A stretch of DNA of 64,000 nucleotides from Actinomycetes bacterium (GTDB lineage: Bacteria; Actinomycetota; Actinomycetes; Nanopelagicales; Nanopelagicaceae): positions 1-64,000 of the forward strand of contig BJFT01000001.1 of the NCBI GenBank assembly GCA_014190015.1, written 5' to 3'. Positions 1 through 11,514 of the stretch are shown here, piece after piece (the first letter of the stretch is position 1; the number at the start of each line of letters is the position of its first letter). The notes under the pieces are model-generated. The model did no database searches. It was given only the letters and a program-made list of their open reading frames with translations, and was not told the DNA's origin. Position numbers and translations under genes: made by a program.

Positions 1-1
1 G

Positions 2-1033
2 CCAATTTGTACTGCTGCTGGAAATGTAAGTTCCGAACTCACTTACGCCGGAGATCTTCTCTGGGGTATGAAGACATTCTTTGATCCAAGCATCACAGTC
101 AGCGGTTATGCCGATGGCCCAGCTGGTGTTGGACAGGCTGCACAGAATCTAGGAAAGGTTGCTGCTGTGCTTCGTCACATCGGCGGAACAATTCTAGAAA
201 CTGATAACGCAAAGACATGGCCAGCAACATCACCAATGCCAGCAACTATCAAGGCGATTCCCGCCCGTAGTGCGTTGACACTTGTTGGTTTGATGGCTGG
301 AGTTCCAACTCAGAGCCAACACTTTGATGGTTCATCATTTCCTGGAGTAGAAACTGCGTTTGCACTTGCACTCGCACCTGCACTCGGAATTGCTGAAAAC
401 GCAGGTTATGCAGCTGGACTTGGAATCTTTGCAACTCTTGATCTAGAACGTCGCGTAGGCGGAGCGTTCTATGACAACACTGCAACAGATTACGCAAAGC
501 GAATTGCTGATGAGCGCGCAAGCTTTAACGTCGCACTCAGTGGTAACGATGCAATCAACGGAATGCTCACAATCTTGAGCTCTCCATATGGAAAGCGTAT
601 TGCAGCAAGTGATCAAGGACTTAACGGTCTCAAGGCTCAAGTTGCTCACAAGGGCAAGGCGTTAGTGCCAACAATCACAATGACTGGTACAGCTGACATG
701 ATCACACCTGCAGGCAATTCACAGTGGTTAGTAAATAAGAACCTCAAGAATACAAAGAAGTTCTTGCCACTCTGGGTTGTAACTGCTGACAAGTGGACCA
801 AGTTCTTGCCAACTGGTTCACCTGATACAAGCAGCACTGCATGGCCAAGCGGAACTGGTCACTGCCAGTTCTCATACGATCAAACAATGGCTGTAGCGAA
901 GTTAGCTGCAACTGCTGCAAAGACAGGTTCTGTTCCATCAGATGCTGCTGTTGAAAAGGCAGTAGCAAAGGTGGACGGTCTTCTCTTTGATCGTCAATTC
1001 TCAATGCCACTTCTTAAGGCAGATCAGAAGTAA
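2..1033 (+). CDS. C-terminal part of a probable alpha/beta hydrolase (5' end outside window)
   Basis: The reading frame is open from base 2 to the stop at 1033, so the gene begins upstream; the ATG at 68 is probably internal. About 344 residues are visible. I do not recognise a precise family. Near the C-terminus, GTADMITPAGNSQWL followed about 60 residues later by GTGHCQF resembles the Asp and His positions of the alpha/beta-hydrolase triad. The nucleophile elbow is not evident in the visible part. The protein is rich in Ala, Thr and Gly, as exported actinobacterial proteins often are, but any signal peptide lies outside the window. A strong terminator follows, so this gene is transcriptionally separate from tsaE. 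The fold assignment is tentative. Confidence 0.5.
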   Translation, partial: PICTAAGNVSSELTYAGDLLWGMKTFFDPSITVSGYADGPAGVGQAAQNLGKVAAVLRHIGGTILETDNAKTWPATSPMPATIKAIPARSALTLVGLMAGVPTQSQHFDGSSFPGVETAFALALAPALGIAENAGYAAGLGIFATLDLERRVGGAFYDNTATDYAKRIADERASFNVALSGNDAINGMLTILSSPYGKRIAASDQGLNGLKAQVAHKGKALVPTITMTGTADMITPAGNSQWLVNKNLKNTKKFLPLWVVTADKWTKFLPTGSPDTSSTAWPSGTGHCQFSYDQTMAVAKLAATAAKTGSVPSDAAVEKAVAKVDGLLFDRQFSMPLLKADQK

Positions 1034-1056
1034 ATTCTGAACTACTAGAAGTAGTT

Positions 1057-1095
1057 AACGGGGGTCTGGGTAACCAGGCCCCCGTTCTTCTTTTC
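1057..1095 (+). terminator. Rho-independent terminator after the hydrolase gene
   Basis: A 13-bp stem (1057-1069 with 1074-1086, one G-U pair) closes a GTAA tetraloop and is followed by the T-rich run CTTCTTTTC. It sits 24 bases after the stop codon. It is one of only a few convincing intrinsic terminators in the window. Confidence 0.93.
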
Positions 1096-1116
1096 ATCTA
1101 CTAATCTGTATTCATT

Positions 1117-1557
1117 ATGAAGGAAATCTCCAGTGCAGAAGAGATGCACAATTTAGGCGCCAAAATTGGCGCACAATTAATTGCTGGAGATTTGATCTTG
1201 CTCAACGGAGATCTAGGGGCCGGTAAAACTGTATTAGTTCAAGGCATTGCACAGTCATTAGAAATTGAAGGCGTGACATCGCCAACCTTTGTTATTTCAA
1301 AAAGCTACAAAGGCGTACTGCCTTTAATTCACGTTGATGTCTATAGGTTATTGGATTCAGGTAAAGCCGCTTTGTTTCTTGATGATCTGGATTTAGATTC
1401 GGATCGCGAAAATTCGGTCACAGTTATTGAATGGGGCGGGGCAGAGTCAGCTCGCCTCTCAGACCAACGTCTAGAAATCACTATTGATCGAAGCGATGAA
1501 ATCCGCAAGGTTTCATTTAACTGCGTGGGCGAACGCTGGGCAGGTTTTTCTGCATGA
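1117..1557 (+). CDS. tsaE: tRNA t6A37 modification ATPase TsaE
   Basis: TsaE is the P-loop ATPase that regenerates the TsaB-TsaD complex making N6-threonylcarbamoyladenosine at position 37 of ANN-decoding tRNAs. The 146-residue length is normal. The Walker A motif GDLGAGKT lies at residues 31-38, the family TSPTF segment follows at about 53-57, then HVDVYRL and the C-terminal VIEWGGAE. It is first in a tightly overlapping cluster tsaE-tsaB-rimI-tsaD; its last four bases overlap the ATG of tsaB. A TAATCT box nine bases upstream of the ATG suggests a very short leader. The same order occurs in Mycobacterium (Rv3422c-Rv3419c). Confidence 0.93.
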   Translation: MKEISSAEEMHNLGAKIGAQLIAGDLILLNGDLGAGKTVLVQGIAQSLEIEGVTSPTFVISKSYKGVLPLIHVDVYRLLDSGKAALFLDDLDLDSDRENSVTVIEWGGAESARLSDQRLEITIDRSDEIRKVSFNCVGERWAGFSA

Positions 1558-2114
1558 GTGCACAATTAGTCATCGATACTTCCACTTCAAGAACTTCTGT
1601 TGGTTTAATTTCAGATAACAAAATTATTTGGTCAGAGCATGAAGATGGGGCAACAGCTCACGCAGAAGCGGTTCCGCGATTAGTGAAAAAAGCTCTTGCG
1701 CAGGAAAACAATATTTCGCAAGTAATTGTCGGAATGGGACCAGGGCCGTATACAGGATTGCGTGCCGGTATTTCATTTGCGCAAGCATTTGCTTGGGCTA
1801 GAAAAATTGAATTGCGTGGCGTGTGTTCTCTGGATGCAATTGTATGTACGTCGCCTGAATATGTTGCCGCTACGGATGCTAGACGTAAAGAAATTTATTG
1901 GGCCTCATATAAAGATGGCAGACGAGTTGATGGTCCGCATGTAAATCTTCCGGCAGAAGTTGAAGGAAAACTCTTTGTCGGCGAAGGTGCACATAAGTAC
2001 GGTTTAGCAGATGTTGCTACATATCCTGATGTTTCAGTTTTTGCTGCGCTGCCACCAGTAGATCAACCAATGTATCTACGTCGTCCCGATGCAGTCCCAA
2101 CTTCGGAGCGATGA
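1554..2114 (+). CDS. tsaB: tRNA t6A37 synthesis protein TsaB
   Basis: TsaB is the non-catalytic ASKHA-fold partner that heterodimerises with TsaD in t6A synthesis. The N-terminus VIDTSTSRTSVGL is the ASKHA phosphate-1 region, and GMGPGPYTGLRAG (about residues 60-72) is the hallmark of the TsaB/TsaD family. At 186 residues it is shorter than many TsaB proteins (roughly 220-230); the difference is in the C-terminal half. The start overlaps tsaE and the stop overlaps rimI, both as four-base ATGA junctions, implying translational coupling. Confidence 0.9.
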   Translation: MSAQLVIDTSTSRTSVGLISDNKIIWSEHEDGATAHAEAVPRLVKKALAQENNISQVIVGMGPGPYTGLRAGISFAQAFAWARKIELRGVCSLDAIVCTSPEYVAATDARRKEIYWASYKDGRRVDGPHVNLPAEVEGKLFVGEGAHKYGLADVATYPDVSVFAALPPVDQPMYLRRPDAVPTSER

Positions 2115-2572
2115 TGCAAATTTCATATCGCGAAGCAATGCCATTAGATCTTCCTGTTTTGGTTTCAATGGAGCGCACGTTATTTTCAGATTCGCCATGG
2201 TCAATGGGCCAATTTAAAGAAGAGTTTTCTGGAATTCCTAAGACTCGTTATTTTCTGGTGGCACTGGATTCAGAAAAACAAATTATTGGTTATGCAGGTG
2301 TAATGGTTGTTTCATCCGGAGTCGATGCTGATGTTCTAACAGTTGCCGTATTGCCCGAAGCACGCAGGCAAGGGATTGCACGGCACTTTATGGAATCACT
2401 GGAAAAGTGGTCGCAGATGCGAGTGGCACCGTCGATGATGCTTGAAGTTGGAGTAAACAACTCTTCAGCAATCGCACTGTATGAATCTCTTGGTTATTCG
2501 ATTATTAACACGCGTAAGAATTACTACGGTCCGGGATTAGATGCTCATGTCATGAGAAAAGAGTTGCCATGA
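2111..2572 (+). CDS. rimI: Ribosomal-protein-alanine N-acetyltransferase RimI (GNAT)
   Basis: This is a 153-residue GNAT acetyltransferase. The acetyl-CoA-binding motif A is seen as [15 protein letters not shown], and the [14 protein letters not shown] segment is typical of RimI, which acetylates the N-terminal alanine of ribosomal protein S18 in Escherichia coli. Two adjacent ATG codons (2111 and 2114) are possible starts; the first gives the usual ATGA overlap with tsaB. Its place between tsaB and tsaD matches the actinobacterial order. The substrate here is unproven because RimI homologues can have broader specificity. Confidence 0.88.
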   Translation: MMQISYREAMPLDLPVLVSMERTLFSDSPWSMGQFKEEFSGIPKTRYFLVALDSEKQIIGYAGVMVVSSGVDADVLTVAVLPEARRQGIARHFMESLEKWSQMRVAPSMMLEVGVNNSSAIALYESLGYSIINTRKNYYGPGLDAHVMRKELP

Positions 2573-3600
2573 GCGAACCGTTAGTTTTAGGAATCGAAAC
2601 CTCATGTGATGAAACTGCTATCGGTATTGTGCAAGGCCGCACATTATTGGCAAATGAAATTGCATCAAGCGTTCAAGAGCATGCACGCTTTGGCGGTGTG
2701 GTTCCAGAAATTGCGAGCAGAGCACACCTAGAGGCAATGATTCCTGCGCTCGATCGCGCACTTGCAAGTGCCAAAGTCTCACTGAAGGATATTGATGCAA
2801 TTGCCGTTACTGCAGGACCAGGATTAGTTGGTGCTCTCCTGGTTGGAACATCAACAGCTACAGCCCTTGCACTTGCTCTGGATAAACCAATCTATGGTGT
2901 CAATCATTTAGCTGCGCACATAAGTGTTGATTACTTAACTCATTCCGAATCAATTGATCCAACAATTGCATTACTTGTAAGTGGTGGGCACTCCTCAATC
3001 CTTCAAATTGATGACATCACATCATCTATCAATTCATTAGGTTCAACGATGGATGATGCCGCTGGTGAAGCTTTCGATAAGATCGCGCGCGTGATGGGTC
3101 TAGGTTTTCCTGGAGGACCAGCTGTTGATGGTGAAGCAAAAAGCGGTGACCGAGGCGCAATTAATTTTCCACGCGGGTTAACTCAGGCAGAAGATTGGCG
3201 CACACGTCCATATGATTTTTCATTCTCAGGTCTTAAGACAGCAGTAGCCAGATATTTAGAGTCAACACCGCAATATAAACGCGCAGATGTTGCAGCGTCT
3301 TTTCAAGAAGCAATTGTTGACGTGCTTTTACAAAAATCTTTAGCGGCATGCAAAGCAACAGGTATCGAATCTCTTGTGATTGCCGGGGGAGTTGCAGCGA
3401 ATTCACGGTTGCGCCAGTTAGCCGAGCAGCGGTGTGCGGATGCTGGAATTCGCCTTCGCATCCCATCGCCAATTTTGTGCACCGATAATGGGGCAATGGT
3501 TGCAGCCCTTGGATCCCTGATGAGCAGCGCCGGCCGAGCGCCTTCAGCCATTGATGTAAGTGCTACATCCAGCCTTGCCGTTACCTCTGTAAGCGTTTAA
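2569..3600 (+). CDS. tsaD: tRNA N6-adenosine threonylcarbamoyltransferase TsaD
   Basis: TsaD is the catalytic ASKHA-fold enzyme that transfers the threonylcarbamoyl group from TC-AMP to A37 of tRNA. The 343-residue length is standard. Visible signatures are [13 protein letters not shown] near the N-terminus, [15 protein letters not shown], the metal-binding NHLAAH around residue 110, LVSGGHSS, and the [16 protein letters not shown] block. The start overlaps rimI by four bases. It ends the t6A operon, and the groESL promoter follows directly with no clear terminator between them. Confidence 0.97.
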   Translation: MSEPLVLGIETSCDETAIGIVQGRTLLANEIASSVQEHARFGGVVPEIASRAHLEAMIPALDRALASAKVSLKDIDAIAVTAGPGLVGALLVGTSTATALALALDKPIYGVNHLAAHISVDYLTHSESIDPTIALLVSGGHSSILQIDDITSSINSLGSTMDDAAGEAFDKIARVMGLGFPGGPAVDGEAKSGDRGAINFPRGLTQAEDWRTRPYDFSFSGLKTAVARYLESTPQYKRADVAASFQEAIVDVLLQKSLAACKATGIESLVIAGGVAANSRLRQLAEQRCADAGIRLRIPSPILCTDNGAMVAALGSLMSSAGRAPSAIDVSATSSLAVTSVSV

Positions 3601-3609
3601 CCCTTTAAT

Positions 3610-3638
3610 TTGCCTGCCGGGAATAGCCACCCTACTCT
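3610..3638 (+). promoter_or_regulatory. Probable groESL promoter (-35/-10)
   Basis: TTGCCT (3610-3615) and TACTCT (3633-3638) are separated by 17 bases, a good housekeeping-sigma arrangement. The predicted start of transcription falls at the left edge of the CIRCE operator, so repressor binding would block initiation. Confidence 0.7.
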
Positions 3639-3643
3639 TGGCG

Positions 3644-3670
3644 TTAGCACTCAAGGGTCGAGTCTGCTAA
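3644..3670 (+). promoter_or_regulatory. CIRCE operator (HrcA binding site)
   Basis: TTAGCACTC, nine bases, then GTCTGCTAA. The left arm is a perfect match to the CIRCE consensus TTAGCACTC-N9-GAGTGCTAA and the right arm matches 7 of 9. It lies between the promoter and groES, the usual position for HrcA control of the chaperonin operon. hrcA itself is not in the window. Confidence 0.9.
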
Positions 3671-3727
3671 TTCGCGGCTCGTCAGGCCCATTCGTTTAGA
3701 ACATAGAGATACAGAGGAGTAATACCC

Positions 3728-4021
3728 ATGGCTGTAGCCATTAAGCCGCTTGAAGATCGTATTGTCGTTAAAGCCAATGAGGCAGAGACAACGACTGCAT
3801 CAGGTCTTGTAATTCCAGATACAGCAAAAGAGAAGCCACAAGAAGGCACTGTTGTAGCTGTCGGACCAGGTCGCTTTGATGATGGTGTTCGCGTTCCTAT
3901 GGATGTCAAAGTTGGCGACGTTGTTCTTTATAGCAAGTACGGCGGAACAGAAGTTAAGTACAACAATGAAGAGTACTTAGTTCTATCTGCACGTGACATT
4001 CTCGCTGTTATCGAGAAGTAA
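3728..4021 (+). CDS. groES: Co-chaperonin GroES
   Basis: GroES caps the GroEL folding chamber as a heptamer. The 97-residue protein begins [14 protein letters not shown] and carries the mobile-loop region around residues 17-34 and the [13 protein letters not shown] segment, all typical. GAGGAG sits 9 bases before the ATG. groEL starts at the very next base after the stop codon. The CIRCE element upstream indicates heat-shock control by HrcA. Confidence 0.97.
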   Translation: MAVAIKPLEDRIVVKANEAETTTASGLVIPDTAKEKPQEGTVVAVGPGRFDDGVRVPMDVKVGDVVLYSKYGGTEVKYNNEEYLVLSARDILAVIEK

Positions 4022-5656
<1,635 letters not shown>

Positions 5657-5664
5657 TTAAAAAT

Positions 5665-5699
5665 AAAAAACCCCTTCGCGTCATGCGAAGGGGTTTTTT
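5665..5699. terminator. Bidirectional intrinsic terminator between groEL and whiB
   Basis: The stem CCCCTTCGC / GCGAAGGGG (5671-5679 with 5685-5693) has a five-base loop. It is flanked by six A's on the left and six T's on the right, so it reads as a terminator on both strands for the convergent groEL and whiB genes. Confidence 0.95.
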
Positions 5700-5726
5700 A
5701 TTTACCCTAGTTATTTAAAATCTAAA

Positions 5727-6029
5727 TTAAGAAGCGTGATAAACCTCAGATGGTTTTTCATTTCCAATAATTGCCAAGCGATCATCTTCAGAGAGACCGC
5801 CCCAAATTCCGTATGGCTCCTGAACGGCGAGTGCGTGTGCGCGGCACTGTTGAATTACAGGGCAGCTCGCACAGACAGCCTTTGCTGCGTTCTCGCGATT
5901 GCGTCTACGGGGACCGCGCTCTCCATCTGGATGGAAGAACATCTCGCTAGGCATAGTGCGGCAAGCACCCTCGTACTGCCACTCCCAATGATCTGCGATC
6001 GGTTGAGGTAAACGTGAAATTTCAGCCAT
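5727..6029 (-). CDS. whiB3: WhiB-family iron-sulfur regulator, WhiB3/WhiD type
   Basis: Wbl proteins bind a [4Fe-4S] cluster and act with the housekeeping sigma factor. The four cluster cysteines are seen in GACR, CASC and QQCRAH, followed by the YGIWGGLSEDDR turn. The FFHPDGERG segment and overall sequence resemble mycobacterial WhiB3, which is also next to groEL1. An upstream ATG at 6053 would add eight residues, but I prefer the start at 6029. It leaves 14 residues before WEWQ, close to WhiB3, and the longer start overlaps the -10 box. It is convergent with groEL across the shared terminator. Confidence 0.92.
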   Translation of the reverse strand: MAEISRLPQPIADHWEWQYEGACRTMPSEMFFHPDGERGPRRRNRENAAKAVCASCPVIQQCRAHALAVQEPYGIWGGLSEDDRLAIIGNEKPSEVYHAS

Positions 6030-6048
6030 AGGTGAAAGATACAACCGT

Positions 6049-6078
6049 TTCATAGGTTGTTCAAGTATCTGCCCTCAA
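6049..6078 (-). promoter_or_regulatory. Probable whiB promoter
   Basis: Reading the minus strand, TTGAGG (6073-6078) and TATGAA (6049-6054) are 18 bases apart. The -10 box contains the alternative upstream ATG of whiB, which argues that the downstream ATG at 6029 is the real start. Confidence 0.5.
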
Positions 6079-6139
6079 TTTCTTCCGAAAAGGGGCATTC
6101 CAAGTGGTGATATGCGTCGCATTACGCCACCCTTAGCCC

Positions 6140-7015
6140 GTGGAAGAGCTCTTAACCGTTGCAGCAGTTGCTAGACGCCTGGGCGTGGCCCCAGCAACCC
6201 TTCGCACCTGGGCTCGTCGTTATGGAATCGGACCAACCGATCATGAGAGCGGGTCGCACCGCCGATATTGCCCAGAAGACCTAGCCAAGCTAACAACGAT
6301 GCGCCGATTAATCATCGCCGGAATGTCACCAGCGGAGGCTGCTGAGAAAGCACTCAGTACAAAGAGTGCAATCAAAATGGAAAAAATCGTTGGCGGGTTT
6401 TCTGATCGACCAGATGTCATCGATGCTCTGCATAGCGCCGCCAATGCGTTAGATAAAAACTTTATTGAAAGTACGTTGCGCAACGACATTGAAAAACACG
6501 GCGTCATTCGCTCTTGGCAAGAAGTAATTGTTCCGGTTCTCGTCATGCTTGGAAAATCATGGGAAGAAACTGGCGAAGGTATTGAAATTGAGCATTTCTT
6601 CTCTGAAACACTCAAGAGAGTTTTGCGTGAACGCTCCTCTAAGATTCACAAGCCAATCAATCCACGCCCGGTCCTAGTTGCATCTGTTGGTGAAGAGATG
6701 CACTCACTTGCAATTCATGCTTTGACCGCAGCACTTGCAGAACGAAATATTGAGTGCCATTTTCTTGGCGCCCGCACCCCATTTGCAGCCCTTGAAGCGA
6801 TGGTTGAAAAGTTCGCACCGCCAGCGATTTTCTTATGGGCGCAATTAGTTGAAAATGCGGATCCAAACTTTTTCAGAAATCTACCTGCTGTCCGCCCTGC
6901 CCCACGCATTCTTTTGGGTGGACCAGGATGGCGTGAAAGTGATTGCGCGAATATGACGAAAACCCCTGATTTGAACTTCGCATGTGAGGAAATTACGCGG
7001 GCAATCGGAGCCTAA
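6140..7015 (+). CDS. MerR-family regulator with a C-terminal B12-binding-like domain
   Basis: The N-terminus (residues 5-45) is a MerR winged helix: LTVAAVARRLGVAPATLRTW followed by RRYCPEDLAKL. Residues 100-170 form a helical cap-like region, and residues 175-290 look like a Rossmann domain of the cobalamin-binding type (VLVASVGEEMHSLAIHAL ... RILLGGPGW). The canonical cobalamin ligand DxHxxG is absent: the equivalent stretch reads GEEMHSLAIH, with a His but no Asp three residues before it. This resembles the CarH/LitR architecture. It starts at a GTG and is divergent from whiB. The target genes and ligand are unknown. Confidence 0.75.
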   Translation: MEELLTVAAVARRLGVAPATLRTWARRYGIGPTDHESGSHRRYCPEDLAKLTTMRRLIIAGMSPAEAAEKALSTKSAIKMEKIVGGFSDRPDVIDALHSAANALDKNFIESTLRNDIEKHGVIRSWQEVIVPVLVMLGKSWEETGEGIEIEHFFSETLKRVLRERSSKIHKPINPRPVLVASVGEEMHSLAIHALTAALAERNIECHFLGARTPFAALEAMVEKFAPPAIFLWAQLVENADPNFFRNLPAVRPAPRILLGGPGWRESDCANMTKTPDLNFACEEITRAIGA

Positions 7016-7058
7016 TTCCACCGATAGACTTCCACCTGCGCGAGAGATGCGAGAGTGA

Positions 7059-8186
<1,128 letters not shown>

Positions 8187-8217
8187 CCAGAAGAACTAAG
8201 TCACCGAAGGGAAAATC

Positions 8218-9330
8218 ATGAGCGACATTGAATTGGCTCCCGGCAAGAGAGCCCGCCAGGCATATTCTTTTGACGATATTGCAATAGTTCCAAGTCGTCG
8301 CACACGTGACCCACTAGAAGTTTCTACATCTTGGCAGATCGATGCATATAAGTTTGATTTACCAATGATGGCTGCGCCAATGGATTCAGTGGTCTCACCG
8401 GAGACAGCAATTGCTATTGGAAATCTCGGCGGATTAGGTGTTCTAAACCTTGAAGGTTTGTGGACTCGTTATGAAGATCCACGCATTCCGCTGGGCGAAA
8501 TCGCATCGATGCCAGATAAGCACGCAACCAAGCGCATGCAGGAAATTTATACCGCACCAATTAAGCCAGAATTAATTAAAGAACGAATTAAAACTATTAG
8601 AGATGCTGGCGTAACAGTTGCTGCATCTCTTTCACCAGCACGCACTGCTGAATTACATAAAGCAGTAATCGACGCCGGCGTAGACATTTTCGTTATTCGC
8701 GGAACAACAGTAAGCGCCGAACACGTTGCCGCAGAAACAGAAGTACTTAACCTTAAGAAATTCATTTACGAACTCGATGTTCCAGTTATCGTCGGTGGAG
8801 TTGCAACTGCAACTGGCGCACTTCACTTAATGCGTGCAGGTGCTGCGGGTGTGCTCGTTGGATTCGGTGGCGGTTCAGCGCACACCACCAGAAAAGTTTT
8901 GGGAATCGAAGTTCCTATGGCATCTGCTGTCGCAGAAGTTGCATCAGCACGTCGCGAATATTTAGATGAATCTGGCGGACGTTATGTTCATGTAATTGCA
9001 GATGGATCTGTTGGTCGAAGCGGCGACATCGCTAAAGCAATTGCATGTGGCGCCGATGCCGTAATGATGGGTTCACCACTTGCAAAAGCTACAGAAGCAC
9101 CAGGACTTGGGTGGCACTGGGGATCTGAAGCACATCACCCAGAACTTCCACGTGGAGAAAGAGTTGCAGTTGGTACATCAGGAACTCTTGAAGAAATTTT
9201 ACTTGGACCTTCGCATGCAGCAGATGGTTCAATGAATTTGTTTGGTGCACTACGTCGTGCGATGGCAACAACTGGTTATTCAGATGTGAAGTCATTCCAG
9301 CGAGTAGAAGTTCTTATTCACCGTGCCTAA
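8218..9330 (+). CDS. guaB3: GuaB3-family IMP dehydrogenase-related protein
   Basis: This is a 370-residue TIM-barrel protein of the GuaB3 family, which in Actinobacteria always travels with guaB. It begins with [20 protein letters not shown], keeps [20 protein letters not shown] and ends RVEVLIHRA, all close to mycobacterial GuaB3. Where IMPDH has GPGSICTTR, this protein has GGGSAHTTR, so the catalytic Cys is a His. A cyanobacterial GuaB3 has been shown to be an IMPDH, but the activity of this Cys-less form is open. It overlaps guaA by eight bases. Confidence 0.9.
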   Translation: MSDIELAPGKRARQAYSFDDIAIVPSRRTRDPLEVSTSWQIDAYKFDLPMMAAPMDSVVSPETAIAIGNLGGLGVLNLEGLWTRYEDPRIPLGEIASMPDKHATKRMQEIYTAPIKPELIKERIKTIRDAGVTVAASLSPARTAELHKAVIDAGVDIFVIRGTTVSAEHVAAETEVLNLKKFIYELDVPVIVGGVATATGALHLMRAGAAGVLVGFGGGSAHTTRKVLGIEVPMASAVAEVASARREYLDESGGRYVHVIADGSVGRSGDIAKAIACGADAVMMGSPLAKATEAPGLGWHWGSEAHHPELPRGERVAVGTSGTLEEILLGPSHAADGSMNLFGALRRAMATTGYSDVKSFQRVEVLIHRA

Positions 9331-10873
9331 TCCTCACGGAGTTCTAGTCGTTGATTTTGGTGCGCAATACGCACAATTAATCGCACGACGAGTCCGTGAA
9401 GTAGATATTTATTCAGAGATAGTTCCATCATCAATTACAGCTGCCCAAGTGAGTGCAAAAAATCCAGAAGCAATAATTCTCTCTGGAGGACCATCCAGTG
9501 TGTATGCGGAGAATGCACCTTCAGTTGATCCAGCAATCTTTGCTTTAAACATTCCTATTTTCGGTATTTGCTATGGGTTTCAAGCCATGGCAGCAGCACT
9601 TGGTGGCGTAGTTAGCAAAACTGGTAAATCAGAGTTCGGTCGCACACAACTAAAAGTAAATGCTGGCTCAAAAGTATTTAACTCCCTACCTTCAGAGCAG
9701 AGAGTTTGGATGTCTCACGGCGATGCAGTTACTGAAGCGCCTTGTGGTTTTAGTGTTACTGCAAGTACGAGTGACACAGCTATTGCAGCATTCGAAAGTT
9801 CGAACGCACTACTTTCTGGCGTTCAGTTTCATCCAGAAGTTCTGCACTCCGAACATGGTCAAGCAATTCTTAAGAATTGGTTAGTCAATATTGCTAAGTG
9901 CAATACAACTTGGACAACTGCAAATATTGCTAAAACGGAGATAGAAAAAGCTCGTGAACAAATTGGCGATAAGCGAGTGATCTGCGGATTATCTGGTGGA
10001 GTCGATTCTGCTGTAGCGGCAGCGATTATTCAAAAAGCAGTTGGCAAGCAACTGACGTGCGTCTTTGTTGATCACGGTTTATTGCGTAGTGGTGAATCGG
10101 AACAAGTTCAAAGGGATTTCGTCGCTTCAACTGGCGTAAATCTTGTAGTCATTGACGCAGTTGATCAATTCTTAGATGCGCTTAAAGGCGTCACCGATCC
10201 AGAAACAAAGCGCAAAATTATCGGACGCGAATTCATTAGATCATTTGAAAAAGCAGCTCGTGAAATTGCAAGTGGTGGAGAAGTTGAATTCTTGGTTCAA
10301 GGAACTCTGTATCCAGATGTCGTTGAATCAGGCGGCGGAACAGGAACTGCAAACATCAAGTCGCATCACAACGTCGGTGGATTACCTGATGATCTCAAAT
10401 TCAGTTTGGTCGAACCTTTGCGCGAACTCTTTAAGGACGAAGTACGAAATGTCGGTCAAGAATTAGGATTGCCAGAAGAAATCATCTGGCGCCAACCATT
10501 TCCAGGCCCAGGACTAGGCATTCGAATAATCGGAGAAGTAACTCGTGATCGTCTAGAAATTTTGCGCGCTGCAGATTCGATAGCACGTGAAGAGTTAAAA
10601 GCTGCGGGACTCGATAGAGATATTTGGCAGTGCCCCGTAATTTTGTTGGCTGATGTTCGAAGCGTCGGAGTGCAGGGCGATGGGCGTACATACGGTCACC
10701 CAATTGTTTTGCGACCAGTTTCTAGCGAAGATGCAATGACTGCGGATTGGTCACGAATTCCCTATGAAGTTCTTGAGAAGATTTCGACACGTATCACTAA
10801 TGAGGTGCGCGAAGTAAATCGAGTCGTGTTAGATGTAACCAGTAAGCCGCCAGCAACAATCGAGTGGGAGTAA
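9323..10873 (+). CDS. guaA: GMP synthase (glutamine-hydrolysing)
   Basis: GuaA amidates XMP to GMP using glutamine and ATP. The 516-residue protein has the N-terminal glutamine amidotransferase domain (nucleophile [11 protein letters not shown], His in FHPEV) and the PP-loop ATP pyrophosphatase domain ([12 protein letters not shown]), followed by the dimerisation domain ending in KPPATIEWE. It starts with a GTG overlapping the end of guaB3, so the three genes form a coupled IMP-to-GMP unit. Confidence 0.97.
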   Translation: MPNPHGVLVVDFGAQYAQLIARRVREVDIYSEIVPSSITAAQVSAKNPEAIILSGGPSSVYAENAPSVDPAIFALNIPIFGICYGFQAMAAALGGVVSKTGKSEFGRTQLKVNAGSKVFNSLPSEQRVWMSHGDAVTEAPCGFSVTASTSDTAIAAFESSNALLSGVQFHPEVLHSEHGQAILKNWLVNIAKCNTTWTTANIAKTEIEKAREQIGDKRVICGLSGGVDSAVAAAIIQKAVGKQLTCVFVDHGLLRSGESEQVQRDFVASTGVNLVVIDAVDQFLDALKGVTDPETKRKIIGREFIRSFEKAAREIASGGEVEFLVQGTLYPDVVESGGGTGTANIKSHHNVGGLPDDLKFSLVEPLRELFKDEVRNVGQELGLPEEIIWRQPFPGPGLGIRIIGEVTRDRLEILRAADSIAREELKAAGLDRDIWQCPVILLADVRSVGVQGDGRTYGHPIVLRPVSSEDAMTADWSRIPYEVLEKISTRITNEVREVNRVVLDVTSKPPATIEWE

Positions 10874-10875
10874 AA

Positions 10876-11514
10876 GTGAAGAAAAAACTAGCAGCAGGTA
10901 TTGGAATTATCTTTGCAATAACTTCCATTACCTTTGTACCAACTGCACAAGCTGCAGCGGTTAAGTGCACGCCCACCAAAGCTGTTGGTCACACACCGAA
11001 GAAGATTGCTACGCCTAAGAAAGTCCTAACGAAATTCCCTAAGAAATTTACTCTTGTAACTAATTGCGGAAATATCGTAATAACCACGGTTGGCGCAAAG
11101 GCGCCATTCACCATGACATCTATTGCAGCCCTTGCAAAGGGTGGTTACTACGATAATTCACTCTGTCACCGACTAACGACTCAGGGATTATTTGTTTTGC
11201 AATGTGGAGATCCAACAGCCACAGGTAGCGGCGGACCGGAATTTACGTACCCAGATGAAAACTTGCCTGCCAATAAGAGCAATAACTATCCAGCGGGCAC
11301 AGTTGCAATGGCTAACTCAGGACCGAATACAAATGGAAGCCAATTTTTCTTGGTGTATGCAAACACAACACTTGCTCCAAGTTACACAATTTGGGGAACC
11401 ATCACATCAGGTTTAGATATTGTCAAAGCAATCGCTAAAGCTGGCGCAGTAGGTGGCGCACCAGATGGAAAACCTGCAAAAACTATTGCGATCTCAAAGG
11501 TTTTAGTTAATTAA
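10876..11514 (+). CDS. Secreted cyclophilin-type peptidyl-prolyl isomerase
   Basis: This is a cyclophilin-fold prolyl isomerase. An N-terminal signal peptide (KKKLAAGIGIIFAITS, cleavage near AQA) indicates export. Active-site residues are visible as CHRLT (Arg), FVLQCGDP (Gln), GSQFFLVY (Phe) and WGTI. It carries extra Cys residues, including CHR and LQC close to the active site. I chose the GTG at 10876, three bases after the guaA stop, because GGGAG lies five bases before it; a GTG at 10864 in frame would overlap guaA. Its stop overlaps the convergent PIG-L gene by four bases. Confidence 0.9.
   Translation: MKKKLAAGIGIIFAITSITFVPTAQAAAVKCTPTKAVGHTPKKIATPKKVLTKFPKKFTLVTNCGNIVITTVGAKAPFTMTSIAALAKGGYYDNSLCHRLTTQGLFVLQCGDPTATGSGGPEFTYPDENLPANKSNNYPAGTVAMANSGPNTNGSQFFLVYANTTLAPSYTIWGTITSGLDIVKAIAKAGAVGGAPDGKPAKTIAISKVLVN

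Noticed and set aside
5880..5960. CRISPR-like or tandem repeat signal
   Set aside because: No spaced direct repeats of CRISPR length exist here or elsewhere in the window; the only clear direct repeat is the 11-bp pair upstream of bmpA.
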